From an uncultured Cryomorphaceae bacterium (lineage in GTDB: Bacteria; Bacteroidota; Bacteroidia; Flavobacteriales; Schleiferiaceae), in contig CAJVWI010000005.1 of assembly GCA_913009655.1 (NCBI GenBank), positions 45,366 through 109,365 on the forward strand: a stretch of 64,000 bases of DNA, in the 5' to 3' direction. Below, in pieces: positions 16,090 to 25,285 of the stretch. Each line of letters opens with the position of its first letter. The first letter of the stretch is position 1. The notes under the pieces were generated by a model that had not been told where the DNA came from, did not search any database, and was given only the letters and a program-made list of their open reading frames with translations. A program made the position numbers and the translations under genes.

Positions 16090-18069
16090 ATGGCCTTCTA
16101 CTCTAATCTTTCTAAAAAAGATGCGATTAATCACTATAAAAGCTTATTCATCCCTCGCGCTGTTGAGGACCGAATGCTTTTAGCTTTGAGACAAGGTGTT
16201 ATTTCGAAATGGTTTTCAAGCTACGGTCAAGAAGTTGTTTCAGTAGCCAATACTATAGCTATGCATGAAGATGAGTGGATTTGCACGATGCACAGGAACC
16301 TAGGAGTTTTTACCTCACGCAATGTCCCCTTACTTAAGTTATTCTCTCAATTTCAAGGAAAAGCTACTGGATTCACAAAAGGGCGTGATCGTTCGTTTCA
16401 TTTTGGCAGTCAGGAACATAAGATATTTGGAATGATTAGTCATTTGGGAGCCCAAATGGGAGTAGCTGATGGATTAGCGCTGGCCAGGAAATTGAAAAAT
16501 GAAAAAAAATGTGTTTTGGTTTTCACAGGTGATGGCGGAGCTTCTCAAGGAGATTTCCATGAAGCCTTGAATGTTGCATCAGTATGGAGCCTTCCTGTTC
16601 TTTTTGTAATTGAAAACAATCAATGGGGACTTTCAACCCCTTCTAATGAACAATTTAATTTTGATTCATTTACTGTGAAAGGAGATTCCTTTGGAATTGA
16701 AGCTTACAGCGTAGACGGTAACGATTTTGCCAAGACTCTTGAGATATCAAAAAAACTAACTTCAACAATACGTAAAAACCCAAGGCCCATTATACTGGAA
16801 TGTAAAACTTTTAGAATTAGAGGACATGAAGAGGCTTCTGGGACAAAGTATTACCCAGACGGCTTGATAGATTCATGGAAACTAAAAGATCCAATTCTAA
16901 CATTTCGGCAAAACTTAATTTCAAATGAAATTTTATCTCAAAAAGAGATAGATGAAATAGAAAAATCCATTAATAAAAACGTTTTAGATAATCTTCAATC
17001 TGCATTAAAAGAACCCAATGCTGAATTCAATCTTGAAAACGAACTTAGAGATGTATTTGATAATAATCAATATGAATCCTCTGATAATAAGTCAGCAGGA
17101 AATATCAAAAACATGCGTTTTATAGATGCTATACACTCAGGCTTAGAGCAAGCATTGATGGAGCATGATAATTTGATCTTCATGGGGCAAGATATAGCGA
17201 ATTATGGTGGTGTTTTTAAAGCTACAGATTCTTTTATAGAGCGTTTCGGAAAAGATAGGGTAATGAATACACCCTTGTGCGAATCGGCAATTGTAGGAAC
17301 AGGCGTAGGTCTCTCGGTTATGGGGATGAAAACAATGATTGAAATGCAGTTTTCTGATTTTGTCTCCGAAGCGATGACTCAAATATGCAACCAAGCTGCA
17401 AAGCTATATTACCGATGGGGACAAAATGTTGATATGGTAATCAGAATGCCCACCGGTGCCGGTGTTAACGCTGGACCTTTCCATTCCCAAAGCACAGAAT
17501 CGTGGTTCACCAGAATTCCCGGACTTAAAGTAGTTTATCCATCAAATGCCTATGATGCAAAAGGATTGTTACTTCAAGCTTTTGAAGACCCAAACCCCGT
17601 ATTATTTTTCGAGCATAAAGCCCTTTACAGGTCGCAAGATAACGAGGTTCCTGAAGGTTATTATACAATACCGTTTGGTAAAGCCAACCTATTAGCAAAG
17701 GGAGAACAAATAACCATAGTGAGTTACGGACTAGGAATTCGATGGGTACAAGATTGGATGTTAAAAAATCCTGAAGTCTCAGTTGATTTAATTGATCTTA
17801 GAACTTTTGTACCCTTAGACTCGGATACAATTATCGATTCAGTCAAAAAGACTGGACGCTGCGTAATAGTTCAAGAAGATACTTTTAGAGGGAGTATTGG
17901 TAATGATATTTCTCAAATAATACAATCAAAATGCTTCAACTATTTGGATGCACCGGTGAAAGTTGCAGCCAGTATTGATACACCAATACCTTTTGCCGCA
18001 GAGCTTGAAAAAGGATATTTAGCCAATAGATATATGGATGAAATTCTCAGAAAAACCCTTAATTTCTAA
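16090..18069 (+). CDS. Fused E1 alpha/beta 2-oxoacid dehydrogenase (branched-chain type)
   Basis: The 659-residue protein carries both E1 subunits. The alpha half (1-320) has the thiamine diphosphate motif GDGGASQGDFHEA (147-159) ending at ENNQWG (N176-N177). The beta half begins near residue 341 (MRFIDAIHSGLEQAL) and includes GQDIANYGGVF, the cofactor-activating glutamate region CESAIVGTGVGL and the C-terminal RGSIGNDI. It decarboxylates a 2-oxoacid, most likely branched-chain 2-oxoisovalerate, and passes the acyl group to an E2 that is not in the window. The single-chain form is typical of Bacteroidota. The closest alternative is pyruvate or acetoin dehydrogenase E1. Confidence 0.88.
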   Translation: MAFYSNLSKKDAINHYKSLFIPRAVEDRMLLALRQGVISKWFSSYGQEVVSVANTIAMHEDEWICTMHRNLGVFTSRNVPLLKLFSQFQGKATGFTKGRDRSFHFGSQEHKIFGMISHLGAQMGVADGLALARKLKNEKKCVLVFTGDGGASQGDFHEALNVASVWSLPVLFVIENNQWGLSTPSNEQFNFDSFTVKGDSFGIEAYSVDGNDFAKTLEISKKLTSTIRKNPRPIILECKTFRIRGHEEASGTKYYPDGLIDSWKLKDPILTFRQNLISNEILSQKEIDEIEKSINKNVLDNLQSALKEPNAEFNLENELRDVFDNNQYESSDNKSAGNIKNMRFIDAIHSGLEQALMEHDNLIFMGQDIANYGGVFKATDSFIERFGKDRVMNTPLCESAIVGTGVGLSVMGMKTMIEMQFSDFVSEAMTQICNQAAKLYYRWGQNVDMVIRMPTGAGVNAGPFHSQSTESWFTRIPGLKVVYPSNAYDAKGLLLQAFEDPNPVLFFEHKALYRSQDNEVPEGYYTIPFGKANLLAKGEQITIVSYGLGIRWVQDWMLKNPEVSVDLIDLRTFVPLDSDTIIDSVKKTGRCVIVQEDTFRGSIGNDISQIIQSKCFNYLDAPVKVAASIDTPIPFAAELEKGYLANRYMDEILRKTLNF

Positions 18070-18074
18070 AACTG

Positions 18075-18509
18075 TCAAGATTTTTTTATTAAAACCACTT
18101 TGAGTAGTTGTTTATAATAAAACAGGCATAAAGAGATATTTAAAGCCAGAAGTATACCAGTTTCAATGTTTTCTCCAATTCTATTATCAAAAAAAACATG
18201 CATTCCGAATATGTTAAAAATTATTGGAAGCAGTAATAAAAGGCCTAAGAGTCTTGTCTTTGGTATTATCATGAGAATACCTGCAAAAATCTGAAAAAAT
18301 GCTATCATTCGTAAAAACCCTGACTGCCGAAATGTATTCATTGTGATCTTGTATCCAACTGGGGCTTCATATGAATTTTTCTCAATTATTGTATTCACAA
18401 TTTCGTCTTTCGATATATCTTTCAGCTTAATTGGTATTTTATCAAATCCTTTATAAATAAAGAAAAAAGCTAAAACTAGCGTTAAAGATGTGTGAATGAC
18501 TGTTTTCAT
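18075..18509 (-). CDS. DoxX-like four-helix membrane protein
   Basis: The 144-residue protein has four predicted membrane spans (residues 5-22, 66-83, 86-106 and 117-137) with an amphipathic insertion after the first one. The layout and the FxxxGFxKI segment after helix 1 fit DoxX/DoxD-like inner-membrane proteins, whose function in Bacteroidota is not settled. The stop codon lies 5 bp from the stop of the convergent E1 gene. It follows the fatty-acid hydroxylase-like gene by 33 bp on the same strand and could be co-transcribed with it. Confidence 0.65.
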   Translation of the reverse strand: MKTVIHTSLTLVLAFFFIYKGFDKIPIKLKDISKDEIVNTIIEKNSYEAPVGYKITMNTFRQSGFLRMIAFFQIFAGILMIIPKTRLLGLLLLLPIIFNIFGMHVFFDNRIGENIETGILLALNISLCLFYYKQLLKVVLIKKS

Positions 18510-18542
18510 AGTTGATATTTGTATTTGGTGTCTCCCCCGCTC

Positions 18543-19529
18543 CTATTGATCATTATAATTTGTCACTTTGAGGGACTTCAAAAGCGGTTTAACAAGGTTT
18601 CTAAAAGGATTTAATAAGTTGTTTACAAAAGAATCATAGTTAGAGTTACTCGTACCGATCCCGAATTTAATTTTTCCTACCGCATTCGATAAAATAAGAG
18701 AGCCAAGTATCCAGTCCCATATCGCTAATTTCGATCCCAGATTTTTATTAAAATGGTCAGGGTTGTCACTATGGTGTATTTGATGTTGAAAAGGACTTAT
18801 GAATAAGTATTCCATAAATCTCGGATATTTTAATTTGACATGAGAATGTCTAAGATTTGCCCCAAGAAGAAGAAATACAAAATGAAATACATTCACACCT
18901 AAAAAAACCATCTTATCGATTTGATGTGCTGATAAATAATCGAACAAACCAGTAATCAATCCAAATACTAAAATGCTTCGAATATTGTTAATCATTAATT
19001 CAATAGGATGAATCCTATACTGAGTTAATGGATTTAATGTAGTTGCAGAATGATGTATTTTATGAAATTCCCAAAGAATAGGAATTCGGTGCATACCAAG
19101 GTGGATAATGTAACTCGAAAGATCGTTTACGACTGTTAAAGCAATGGTATAAAGTAATAACGTTTGACCCATACCCAGCGTGTATTTCGGAAATCCAAAG
19201 CTAACTAAGAAAAATTCATTGGCGTAAAACGCCAAATAAAAGCCAAAAATAACAAAGGGTCCGATAAAGATTATTTTTATCAAAGAATTAAAACCAAACA
19301 TGGAATAGTCAATTAATGCGGACTTACTGAGCCAAATTTTTCTTGGAAAAAGATATTTAAGAAATGATGATTTTACACTGGTCGTTCGAAAAACCCAATA
19401 AGCAATGATCATCGATGAAGCCAAATACATTAGGTTTATCCGTTTTCCAGGATTGGTGAAATACGAAATAGCTAAAGTTAATGTCTGCTCAAGTATAACA
19501 TAACTCTCTTTTAAAAGCTCAAAAACCAT
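18543..19529 (-). CDS. Sterol desaturase / fatty-acid hydroxylase family membrane enzyme
   Basis: The 328-residue protein has at least four membrane spans and the histidine clusters of the di-iron hydroxylase superfamily: HLGMH (H143, H147), HKIHH (H156-H160), HSH at 228-230, and QHQIHH (248-253) with DHF at 258-260. The enzyme would use O2 to hydroxylate or desaturate a lipid or carotenoid ring in the inner membrane. The true substrate is unknown; beta-carotene hydroxylases and C4-sterol oxidases share the same pattern. The start at 19529 is 106 bp from the divergent DUF4856 gene and shares that regulatory region. Confidence 0.88.
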   Translation of the reverse strand: MVFELLKESYVILEQTLTLAISYFTNPGKRINLMYLASSMIIAYWVFRTTSVKSSFLKYLFPRKIWLSKSALIDYSMFGFNSLIKIIFIGPFVIFGFYLAFYANEFFLVSFGFPKYTLGMGQTLLLYTIALTVVNDLSSYIIHLGMHRIPILWEFHKIHHSATTLNPLTQYRIHPIELMINNIRSILVFGLITGLFDYLSAHQIDKMVFLGVNVFHFVFLLLGANLRHSHVKLKYPRFMEYLFISPFQHQIHHSDNPDHFNKNLGSKLAIWDWILGSLILSNAVGKIKFGIGTSNSNYDSFVNNLLNPFRNLVKPLLKSLKVTNYNDQ

Positions 19530-19554
19530 TTGGCAAATATCGTAAAATTATTTT

Positions 19555-19575
19555 TATTTAGACTAAGTCCAAATA
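19555..19575. promoter_or_regulatory. 21-bp near-palindrome, putative metalloregulator operator
   Basis: Half-sites TATTTAGACT (19555-19564) and AGTCCAAATA (19566-19575) flank a central A, with nine of ten positions complementary. The inner 7-1-7 form (TTAGACT, A, AGTCCAA) is the geometry used by Fur, PerR and Zur family repressors. It sits 60 bp before the DUF4856 start and 26 bp before the divergent hydroxylase start. The regulator is inferred, not shown. Confidence 0.5.
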
Positions 19576-19608
19576 AAAATAGTGTTGTAACTTCGCCGAT
19601 ATTAATAA

Positions 19609-19635
19609 AAATTCAATCAATTCAAATTCAATCAA
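19609..19635 (+). repeat. 12-bp direct repeat in the leader of the DUF4856 gene
   Basis: AAATTCAATCAA occurs at 19609-19620 and again at 19624-19635, ending directly at the ATG. It is AT-rich and contains no Shine-Dalgarno sequence, in line with weak use of that signal in Bacteroidota. Confidence 0.6.
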
Positions 19636-20754
19636 ATGAAGAAATTCAATATTTTCAATATAGCATCTCTTTCCGCAGTAATAGTGATGTCTTCATGCGG
19701 AACTGATGTAACAGAGCCTTGCACTGTCAATGCTCCAGCAGATTATTCTTTTTCAATAGATGGTTCCTCGACAGTTGCATATTCAGGTCAAACTGCGAGA
19801 CTTCAAATGGCCAATGAATTGGGAAGTGCTCTTTCTGATCCAGCAACTACCGAAGCTGCATTAAACGGAATGTTTAACCACCAGGCTGGAGGAATGGACT
19901 TTGCGGGTTCGGGCTTGAATGCATCAAGCAAACAGATCAGAAACAAGACGGCAAATTATTCAACAGCCTCTAACCAAGCTCATATTCATGAACATTTTGA
20001 AGAATGGTTTGAGGACTACGCTACAAATGTTGCTCCTGCTATTGCTGCTTCAACTCCTGCCGCTTCTGGTACTGCAGGTATGGCTGGGAATCGTGAATTA
20101 AGCGCTAAAGGTTTCGAATACGATCAATTCGTAGCAAAAAGCTTAATTGGAGCTATGTGCCTTGACCAAATAGTTAATGGGTATTTGAGTGCTACTAAAA
20201 TTGGTGATGCCGTAGATAATGTGACACGTGACCCAAATGAAGACCAGAACGCAACAGCAATGGAGCATCACTGGGATGAAGGATTTGGTTATGTATATGG
20301 CGTTGATTCTGATATTTCCACTCCCGAGATTGATACCGATGGCCTTCTTGGAAAATACCTTAATAAGTACGAAGATCACCGAGCGACTGTATACAATGCA
20401 TTTAAGCTAGGAAGGCAGGCAATCGTAGATAATTGTTCTGAAGTAAGAGATGAGCAAGCTCAGATAATCAAAGAAACACTATCCAAAGTAGTTGCCTTGA
20501 GAGCTGAATCCTATCTTAGAGAAGCTGCAGCTGCGGATGCCTTATCTCCGGATTACTTTCATGCTCTTTCTGAGGGATATGGCTTTATTTTAAGTTTACA
20601 ATTTACTCATACAGCTGATGGAACACCTTATTTTGACCATGAAGCTGTTGATGCGATGATCGTAAGTCTTGAAGCTGGAAATGGTTTCTGGGATAGAACT
20701 CCTGCAGAACTAATTACAATGGCAGATAATATTAATACAGTTACTGGACTTTAA
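19636..20754 (+). CDS. DUF4856 lipoprotein, iron-locus associated
   Basis: The 372-residue protein has a lipoprotein signal with cysteine 21 (VIVMSSCG), then an alpha-helical body rich in Ala, Glu and His. It fits the DUF4856 family, which is commonly encoded beside imelysin-like proteins and TonB-dependent receptors in Bacteroidota. The regions HIHEHFEEWFEDY and HHWDEGFGYVYG are histidine- and acid-rich and could hold metal. The biochemical role is not known; binding of iron or haem at the cell surface is a reasonable guess. It is the first gene of a three-gene unit and the one next to the near-palindrome. Its transcript probably ends partly at the hairpin at 20786. Confidence 0.8.
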   Translation: MKKFNIFNIASLSAVIVMSSCGTDVTEPCTVNAPADYSFSIDGSSTVAYSGQTARLQMANELGSALSDPATTEAALNGMFNHQAGGMDFAGSGLNASSKQIRNKTANYSTASNQAHIHEHFEEWFEDYATNVAPAIAASTPAASGTAGMAGNRELSAKGFEYDQFVAKSLIGAMCLDQIVNGYLSATKIGDAVDNVTRDPNEDQNATAMEHHWDEGFGYVYGVDSDISTPEIDTDGLLGKYLNKYEDHRATVYNAFKLGRQAIVDNCSEVRDEQAQIIKETLSKVVALRAESYLREAAAADALSPDYFHALSEGYGFILSLQFTHTADGTPYFDHEAVDAMIVSLEAGNGFWDRTPAELITMADNINTVTGL

Positions 20755-20785
20755 AATCGACTGTCCAAAAATTTAATTAACCATT

Positions 20786-20820
20786 GGAGGGAGGACAATC
20801 GTGTCCTCCTTCTTCTTTTT
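20786..20820 (+). terminator. Hairpin with T-rich tail between DUF4856 and imelysin genes
   Basis: An 11-bp stem (20786-20796 with 20803-20813, containing GAGGAC/GTCCTC and two G-U pairs) encloses AATCGT and is followed by CTTCTTTTT. It ends 9 nt before the imelysin start codon, so it may act as an attenuator that lowers expression of the downstream genes. Confidence 0.75.
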
Positions 20821-20829
20821 AAATTCGAT

Positions 20830-21927
20830 ATGAAGATTCCCTATTTATTTGTTTTTACAATTCTACTTTTCTCGTGCAATGGACCTAACCCAATTGTTGA
20901 CCAAGACAATTATGATAGAACCGTTCTACTTGAAAACATTACAAAAAATATAATAACCCCGAGTATTGAGAGTTTCCAAATTGCGCTACTAGACTTAAAT
21001 AATGCTGCAGACAGCTTCAATAGCATTCAAAATCAAATTAACTTTTCTAAGCTAAAAAAGTCTTGGGAACAAGCTTATATAAAATGGCAGCATGTAGAAA
21101 TGTATGAAATTGGAAAGGCTGAAGAAATGGATTTCGCAAAAAGTATGAATACATACCCTACCAATACTACAATCATAAACAATAATATTAATAGCGCTCA
21201 ATACAATCTGAGCGATGCAACATGGCCGAGCTGGTCCGCTCAAGGACTCCCTGCACTGGACTACATGCTATACGGATTAGACAATGATTCCAATATCGTT
21301 TTAGGTTATTATTCTGGGAATGAGGGGTCAAAGTATCTAAGCTACCTCAACGCATTAATAGCGAAAATGATACTCAACACAAACGAAGTCCAGAATTATT
21401 GGGCCAGTAATAGTGATGCTTTTATCAATTCTCCGGGAAATACGGCAAATTCTAGTCTGAACCTGTTAACAAATGATTTTATCTATTATTTCGAAAAAGG
21501 ACTTAGAGCAAATAAAATAGGAATACCCTGCGGCAGATGGGATAACTATCAACCATATGAGAAAGGTGTAGAAGCATACTACCGTAAAAATTTATCTAAA
21601 CGACTTTCATTAGAATCACTAAACGCTTGCAAAAAATTTTTCTCAGGTGTTCATCACGTCAATAACCAGAGCGGGGAATCATATATTGATTATCTACTTT
21701 ACAAATCTGGCAATAACAACCTTAGCGAAAATATAATTAACCAAATGAATGAATCAGAGTTGGCATTAGAAAATCTAAATGATGATTTCATACAACAATT
21801 GTCATCGGATAACCTTCCGATGATGGAAGCATATGATGAATTACAAAGGGTTGTTGTTCTGCTGAAAACAGACTTACTCATAAATCTTTCCATCACTGTT
21901 GACTATGTGGATGCAGATGGAGATTAA
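20830..21927 (+). CDS. Imelysin-family lipoprotein
   Basis: The 365-residue protein has a short lipoprotein signal (LLFSC, cysteine 16) and an all-helical body of the imelysin/IrpA/EfeO-like superfamily, whose members act in iron uptake at the cell surface or in the periplasm. Visible landmarks are WEQAYIKWQHVEMYEIGKAE (79-98) and LPALDYMLYGLD near residue 140, which correspond to the two inverted helical bundles of the fold. The usual GxHxxE motif is not intact, so iron binding is not proven. It lies between the DUF4856 gene and a TonB-dependent receptor, which supports a role in iron acquisition. Confidence 0.85.
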   Translation: MKIPYLFVFTILLFSCNGPNPIVDQDNYDRTVLLENITKNIITPSIESFQIALLDLNNAADSFNSIQNQINFSKLKKSWEQAYIKWQHVEMYEIGKAEEMDFAKSMNTYPTNTTIINNNINSAQYNLSDATWPSWSAQGLPALDYMLYGLDNDSNIVLGYYSGNEGSKYLSYLNALIAKMILNTNEVQNYWASNSDAFINSPGNTANSSLNLLTNDFIYYFEKGLRANKIGIPCGRWDNYQPYEKGVEAYYRKNLSKRLSLESLNACKKFFSGVHHVNNQSGESYIDYLLYKSGNNNLSENIINQMNESELALENLNDDFIQQLSSDNLPMMEAYDELQRVVVLLKTDLLINLSITVDYVDADGD

Positions 21928-21958
21928 ACAATCTTACAATCCATTTTAAATAAAGCTG

Positions 21959-24388
21959 ATGAATACAAGAAAGCTGCTTCTTACTGTATTCATGGTCTTT
22001 TATTGCCTATCCATTAAAGTTTATTCTCAGGATATATTTTTATCAGGGAAATTTATAGATAAGGCTGATTATTCAGCAATTCCTAATGTTAAAATATATG
22101 ACCAAACAGAAAACTTGATATCTGTTTCCGACTCAAAAGGCAGGTTTTCAATGGGCTCATCTTCACGAATAATCAAATTGGCATTTCTTCGAAATGGCTA
22201 CAAACCCTTAACCAAAAGATTTGTCCTCAAGGATTCTATATTTCTAGAGATAGAGATGGAAGCAACATCAATAAACTTAAAAGAAGTTGTTGTTTCATCT
22301 AAAGAAACAGACCCATTTACTCTAAAAACACTTAAAGATATTGAGGGAACATCCATTTATGCTGGAAAAAAAACGGAGGTGGTTGTTCTTGATAACACCA
22401 ATGCTAGTTTAGCCCTTAACAACGCGAGACAAATTTATAATCGAGTCTCAGGGTTAAATATTTATCAAAATGATGATGCTGGTCTGCAGTTAAATATTGG
22501 AGGTCGGGGGTTAGACCCAAATCGCACCAGTAATTTTAATACCAGGCAAAATGGATACGACATAAGTGCTGACGTATTGGGATATCCTGAAAGTTATTAT
22601 ACTCCTCCTGCTGAAGGACTGGAGAGAATTGAAATTGTTCGCGGATCAGCATCTTTACAATATGGAACTCAATTTGGGGGTCTCATAAATTTCGTAACTA
22701 AAAAACCTTCAAAACTTAAAGGCAGTAGATACAAGCAAAGATTGACAACTGGAAGCAATGGATTAGTAAGCAGTTTTACCAGTATTGATGCTGCACAGAA
22801 AAAAATAAGTTTTTATTCTTTCTTTAATTATAAAAGAGGAAATGGATTCAGAATAAATAGCGATTTCGAATCAAAGAATATTTTTTTTCATGTGAATTAT
22901 GATATTAACAATAAATTAAGCTCATCTATAGAATTTACTGGCCTCAGTTATCTCGCGCAACAGGCGGGGGGACTAAACGATCAAATGTTCATTGAAGATC
23001 CATTGCAATCCAATAGACCCAGGAATTGGTTCAAAGTTAATTGGCTGCTCTATAACTACAAATTAAACTACAGACCATCTAAAAACTTAACTCACAGCTT
23101 AAATTTATTTGCACTCGATGCAGAGAGAAGCGCTTTAGGCTATAGATCCAATCGCGTTGGACAAGCGGACCCAATGTTTGAAAGAGATCTTATACATGGT
23201 GACTTTAACAATTTTGGATTTGAATACAAAATACTTTCAAAAAAGAAAATGTTTAAATTAAGAAATGCAAGTTTATTGGGAATAAAATTTTATGAATCCA
23301 ATAACAAAAATGAGCAGGGGCCGGGTTCAGATGGGATAGATGCAAATTTTAATTTTCAATATGAGGACTTTCCAAATTACACGAATCAATCAAGCTATAA
23401 TTATCCTAATATGAATTTTTCCTTTTTTGGAGAAAATGTCTTTTATATAGATGAAAAAACATCTATTACCCCTGGCTTTAGATTTGAGTACATAGATACC
23501 AGAAGTAATGGAAGCTATACAAAAATGTTATTTGACGGAGCGAACAACCTAATATTCGATACATTAATTTATAATCAAGATCGAAACACAAGAAACTTCA
23601 CGATTTTTGGGTTAGGTATTTCTCATAAAAAGAGCAAAAAAATAGAGCTATACGGCAATATTTCACAAAATTACAGATCTGTAACCTTTGCGGATATGAG
23701 TATAGTAAATCCAGCATTTATAATCAGTCCAGACCTGGAAGACGAAAAGGGCTACACATCAAACTTTGGAATAAAGGGAACATACAAGCAATCCATATCT
23801 TACAATATTAATTATTTCTATTTATCATATCAACAAAGAATCGGATTTATTCAAAAGCTCCAACCAGATGGAAATGTTAAAAGCGAGAGAAGAAATATTG
23901 GTGATGCTCAAATTTCAGGAATTGAATCCCTTTTTGAATTTAATTTATTCGATATCTTAACTCAACAAACTAAATTTATTTTTTTCATAAACGCCGCATT
24001 TATAAGATCTCAATATACTTCGTCCGATCAAAATGGTATCGTAGGTAACGATGTGGAATTTATTCCAAAAACAAATCTAAAGACAGGACTGAATTTTAAA
24101 TTCAAAAGTCTTTACTCAAACATACAGTTAAGTTATGTAAGTGAGCAGTTCACAGATGCTACAAACGCGATAGCCAGTAACCTTAGCGGAGTAAATGGGG
24201 TCATTCCCAGTTATAAAGTGCTGGACTTAAACTTAGTGTATAAAACGAAAAAATATTCTATCGAATCAGGAATAAATAATCTTCTTAATAATTCCTACTT
24301 TACAAGAAGGGCCTCGGGTTATCCCGGCCCAGGAATAATACCATCTCCAAGAAGAAATTACTATTTAACTTTGGAAATTAATTTTTAG
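21959..24388 (+). CDS. TonB-dependent receptor, siderophore/iron type
   Basis: The 809-residue outer-membrane receptor has a signal peptide, a carboxypeptidase-like regulatory domain (about 28-105), a TonB-box-like segment (KEVVVSSKE), a plug (about 120-240: NIGGRGLDPNRTSN, LERIEIVRGSASLQYGTQFG) and a beta barrel ending in LTLEINF. The FecA/siderophore type is favoured by the plug sequence and by its place behind DUF4856 and imelysin. It starts 31 bp after the imelysin stop, so the two are probably one transcript. The ligand may be a ferric chelate; none of the neighbours would make a siderophore. Confidence 0.88.
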   Translation: MNTRKLLLTVFMVFYCLSIKVYSQDIFLSGKFIDKADYSAIPNVKIYDQTENLISVSDSKGRFSMGSSSRIIKLAFLRNGYKPLTKRFVLKDSIFLEIEMEATSINLKEVVVSSKETDPFTLKTLKDIEGTSIYAGKKTEVVVLDNTNASLALNNARQIYNRVSGLNIYQNDDAGLQLNIGGRGLDPNRTSNFNTRQNGYDISADVLGYPESYYTPPAEGLERIEIVRGSASLQYGTQFGGLINFVTKKPSKLKGSRYKQRLTTGSNGLVSSFTSIDAAQKKISFYSFFNYKRGNGFRINSDFESKNIFFHVNYDINNKLSSSIEFTGLSYLAQQAGGLNDQMFIEDPLQSNRPRNWFKVNWLLYNYKLNYRPSKNLTHSLNLFALDAERSALGYRSNRVGQADPMFERDLIHGDFNNFGFEYKILSKKKMFKLRNASLLGIKFYESNNKNEQGPGSDGIDANFNFQYEDFPNYTNQSSYNYPNMNFSFFGENVFYIDEKTSITPGFRFEYIDTRSNGSYTKMLFDGANNLIFDTLIYNQDRNTRNFTIFGLGISHKKSKKIELYGNISQNYRSVTFADMSIVNPAFIISPDLEDEKGYTSNFGIKGTYKQSISYNINYFYLSYQQRIGFIQKLQPDGNVKSERRNIGDAQISGIESLFEFNLFDILTQQTKFIFFINAAFIRSQYTSSDQNGIVGNDVEFIPKTNLKTGLNFKFKSLYSNIQLSYVSEQFTDATNAIASNLSGVNGVIPSYKVLDLNLVYKTKKYSIESGINNLLNNSYFTRRASGYPGPGIIPSPRRNYYLTLEINF

Positions 24389-24460
24389 TGAATCAATAGT
24401 TCATATCCTATATTGGGATTGAAAAAAGTAACTTCCCATTATTATTTAAACTAAGTTAAA

Positions 24461-25144
24461 ATGACTTTTAGGATCGATATTGTGAGTCTGTTACCAGAGA
24501 TAATGGCTAGTCCATTTAGCTCAAGCATTTTAAAACGTGCCCAACAAAAAGGTCTGGTAGAAGTTCACATGCATGATTTACGTGAGTTCGGGGAGGGGAA
24601 ACACAAACAGGTTGATGATTACGCCTTTGGTGGAGGCGCTGGAATGGTCATGCTTGCAAAACCAATATTTGAATGCATTGAAAAATTAAAAAGTCAGAGA
24701 GATTATGATGCTGTCATTTATACTACTCCAGATGGGGAAACATTTAACCAAAAGTTGGCAAATAAATTATCGTTAAAAAAAAATATCATTATTCTTTGCG
24801 GCCATTATAAAGGCATTGATCAGCGCGTTAGAGACGCTTTAATAACTCATGAGATAAGCATTGGAGACTATGTGTTAAGTGGTGGAGAACTTGCGGCAAC
24901 TGTGATATCAGACGCCTTAATTCGTCTAGTTCCAGGGGTTTTAAATGATGGCGCAAGTGCGTTGACAGATTCATTTCAAGACGATCTACTCGCCCCTCCT
25001 ATATATACTCGGCCATCTGAATTTCGAGGAATGAACGTTCCTGACGTATTATTAAGTGGAGACTCTAAAAAAATTGACAATTGGAAGAATGAACAGGCTA
25101 TGAATAATACAAAGTCTCGTAGACCGGATCTTTTAGAGGAATAA
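24461..25144 (+). CDS. trmD: tRNA (guanine-37-N1)-methyltransferase
   Basis: TrmD methylates G37 next to the anticodon and prevents +1 frameshifting. The 227-residue protein starts FRIDIVSLLPEIM, has the DDYAFGGGAGMVM loop (about 51-63), the SAM trefoil-knot segments LCGHYKGIDQRVRD and DYVLSGGELAA, and ends with the basic RRPDLLEE. Length is normal. It precedes rplS, the common bacterial pairing, but rplS has its own promoter 28 bp after this stop, so the two are at least partly uncoupled. Confidence 0.95.
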   Translation: MTFRIDIVSLLPEIMASPFSSSILKRAQQKGLVEVHMHDLREFGEGKHKQVDDYAFGGGAGMVMLAKPIFECIEKLKSQRDYDAVIYTTPDGETFNQKLANKLSLKKNIIILCGHYKGIDQRVRDALITHEISIGDYVLSGGELAATVISDALIRLVPGVLNDGASALTDSFQDDLLAPPIYTRPSEFRGMNVPDVLLSGDSKKIDNWKNEQAMNNTKSRRPDLLEE

Positions 25145-25171
25145 TTTTTTATATTATAATCTGATTTTTAC

Positions 25172-25179
25172 TACATTTG
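25172..25179 (+). promoter_or_regulatory. rplS promoter, -7 element TACATTTG
   Basis: TACATTTG matches TAnnTTTG exactly. No TTG is found 18-20 bp upstream. Transcription would start near 25186, giving a leader of about 100 nt before rplS. Confidence 0.6.
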
Positions 25180-25215
25180 CGCACTTGATTTAGGTTTTCA
25201 TCTAAAATTGAGTAA

Positions 25216-25278
25216 TAGCGATACCAACCTCTGATCAAAGAGATGTATGTTGACTATCGGTGAACGATAAAAACGCTA
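25216..25278 (+). promoter_or_regulatory. Putative structured leader of rplS (L19)
   Basis: The leader can fold as a closed multi-branch structure. TAGCG (25216-25220) pairs with CGCTA (25274-25278) and encloses a CTCT/AGAG hairpin (25229-25242) and a TATCG/CGATA hairpin (25255-25269). A further TTTAG/CTAAA hairpin lies just upstream, near 25190-25206. The closing strand ends 8 nt before the ATG, where it could hinder ribosome entry. Autoregulation by L19 is a plausible inference; no protein-binding site is proven. Confidence 0.5.
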
Positions 25279-25285
25279 AAGAACT

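Noticed and set aside
21959..24388. SusC/SusD-type polysaccharide utilisation locus
   Set aside because: No SusD gene or glycoside hydrolase is beside any of the four TonB-dependent receptors; the context points to iron or unknown ligands.
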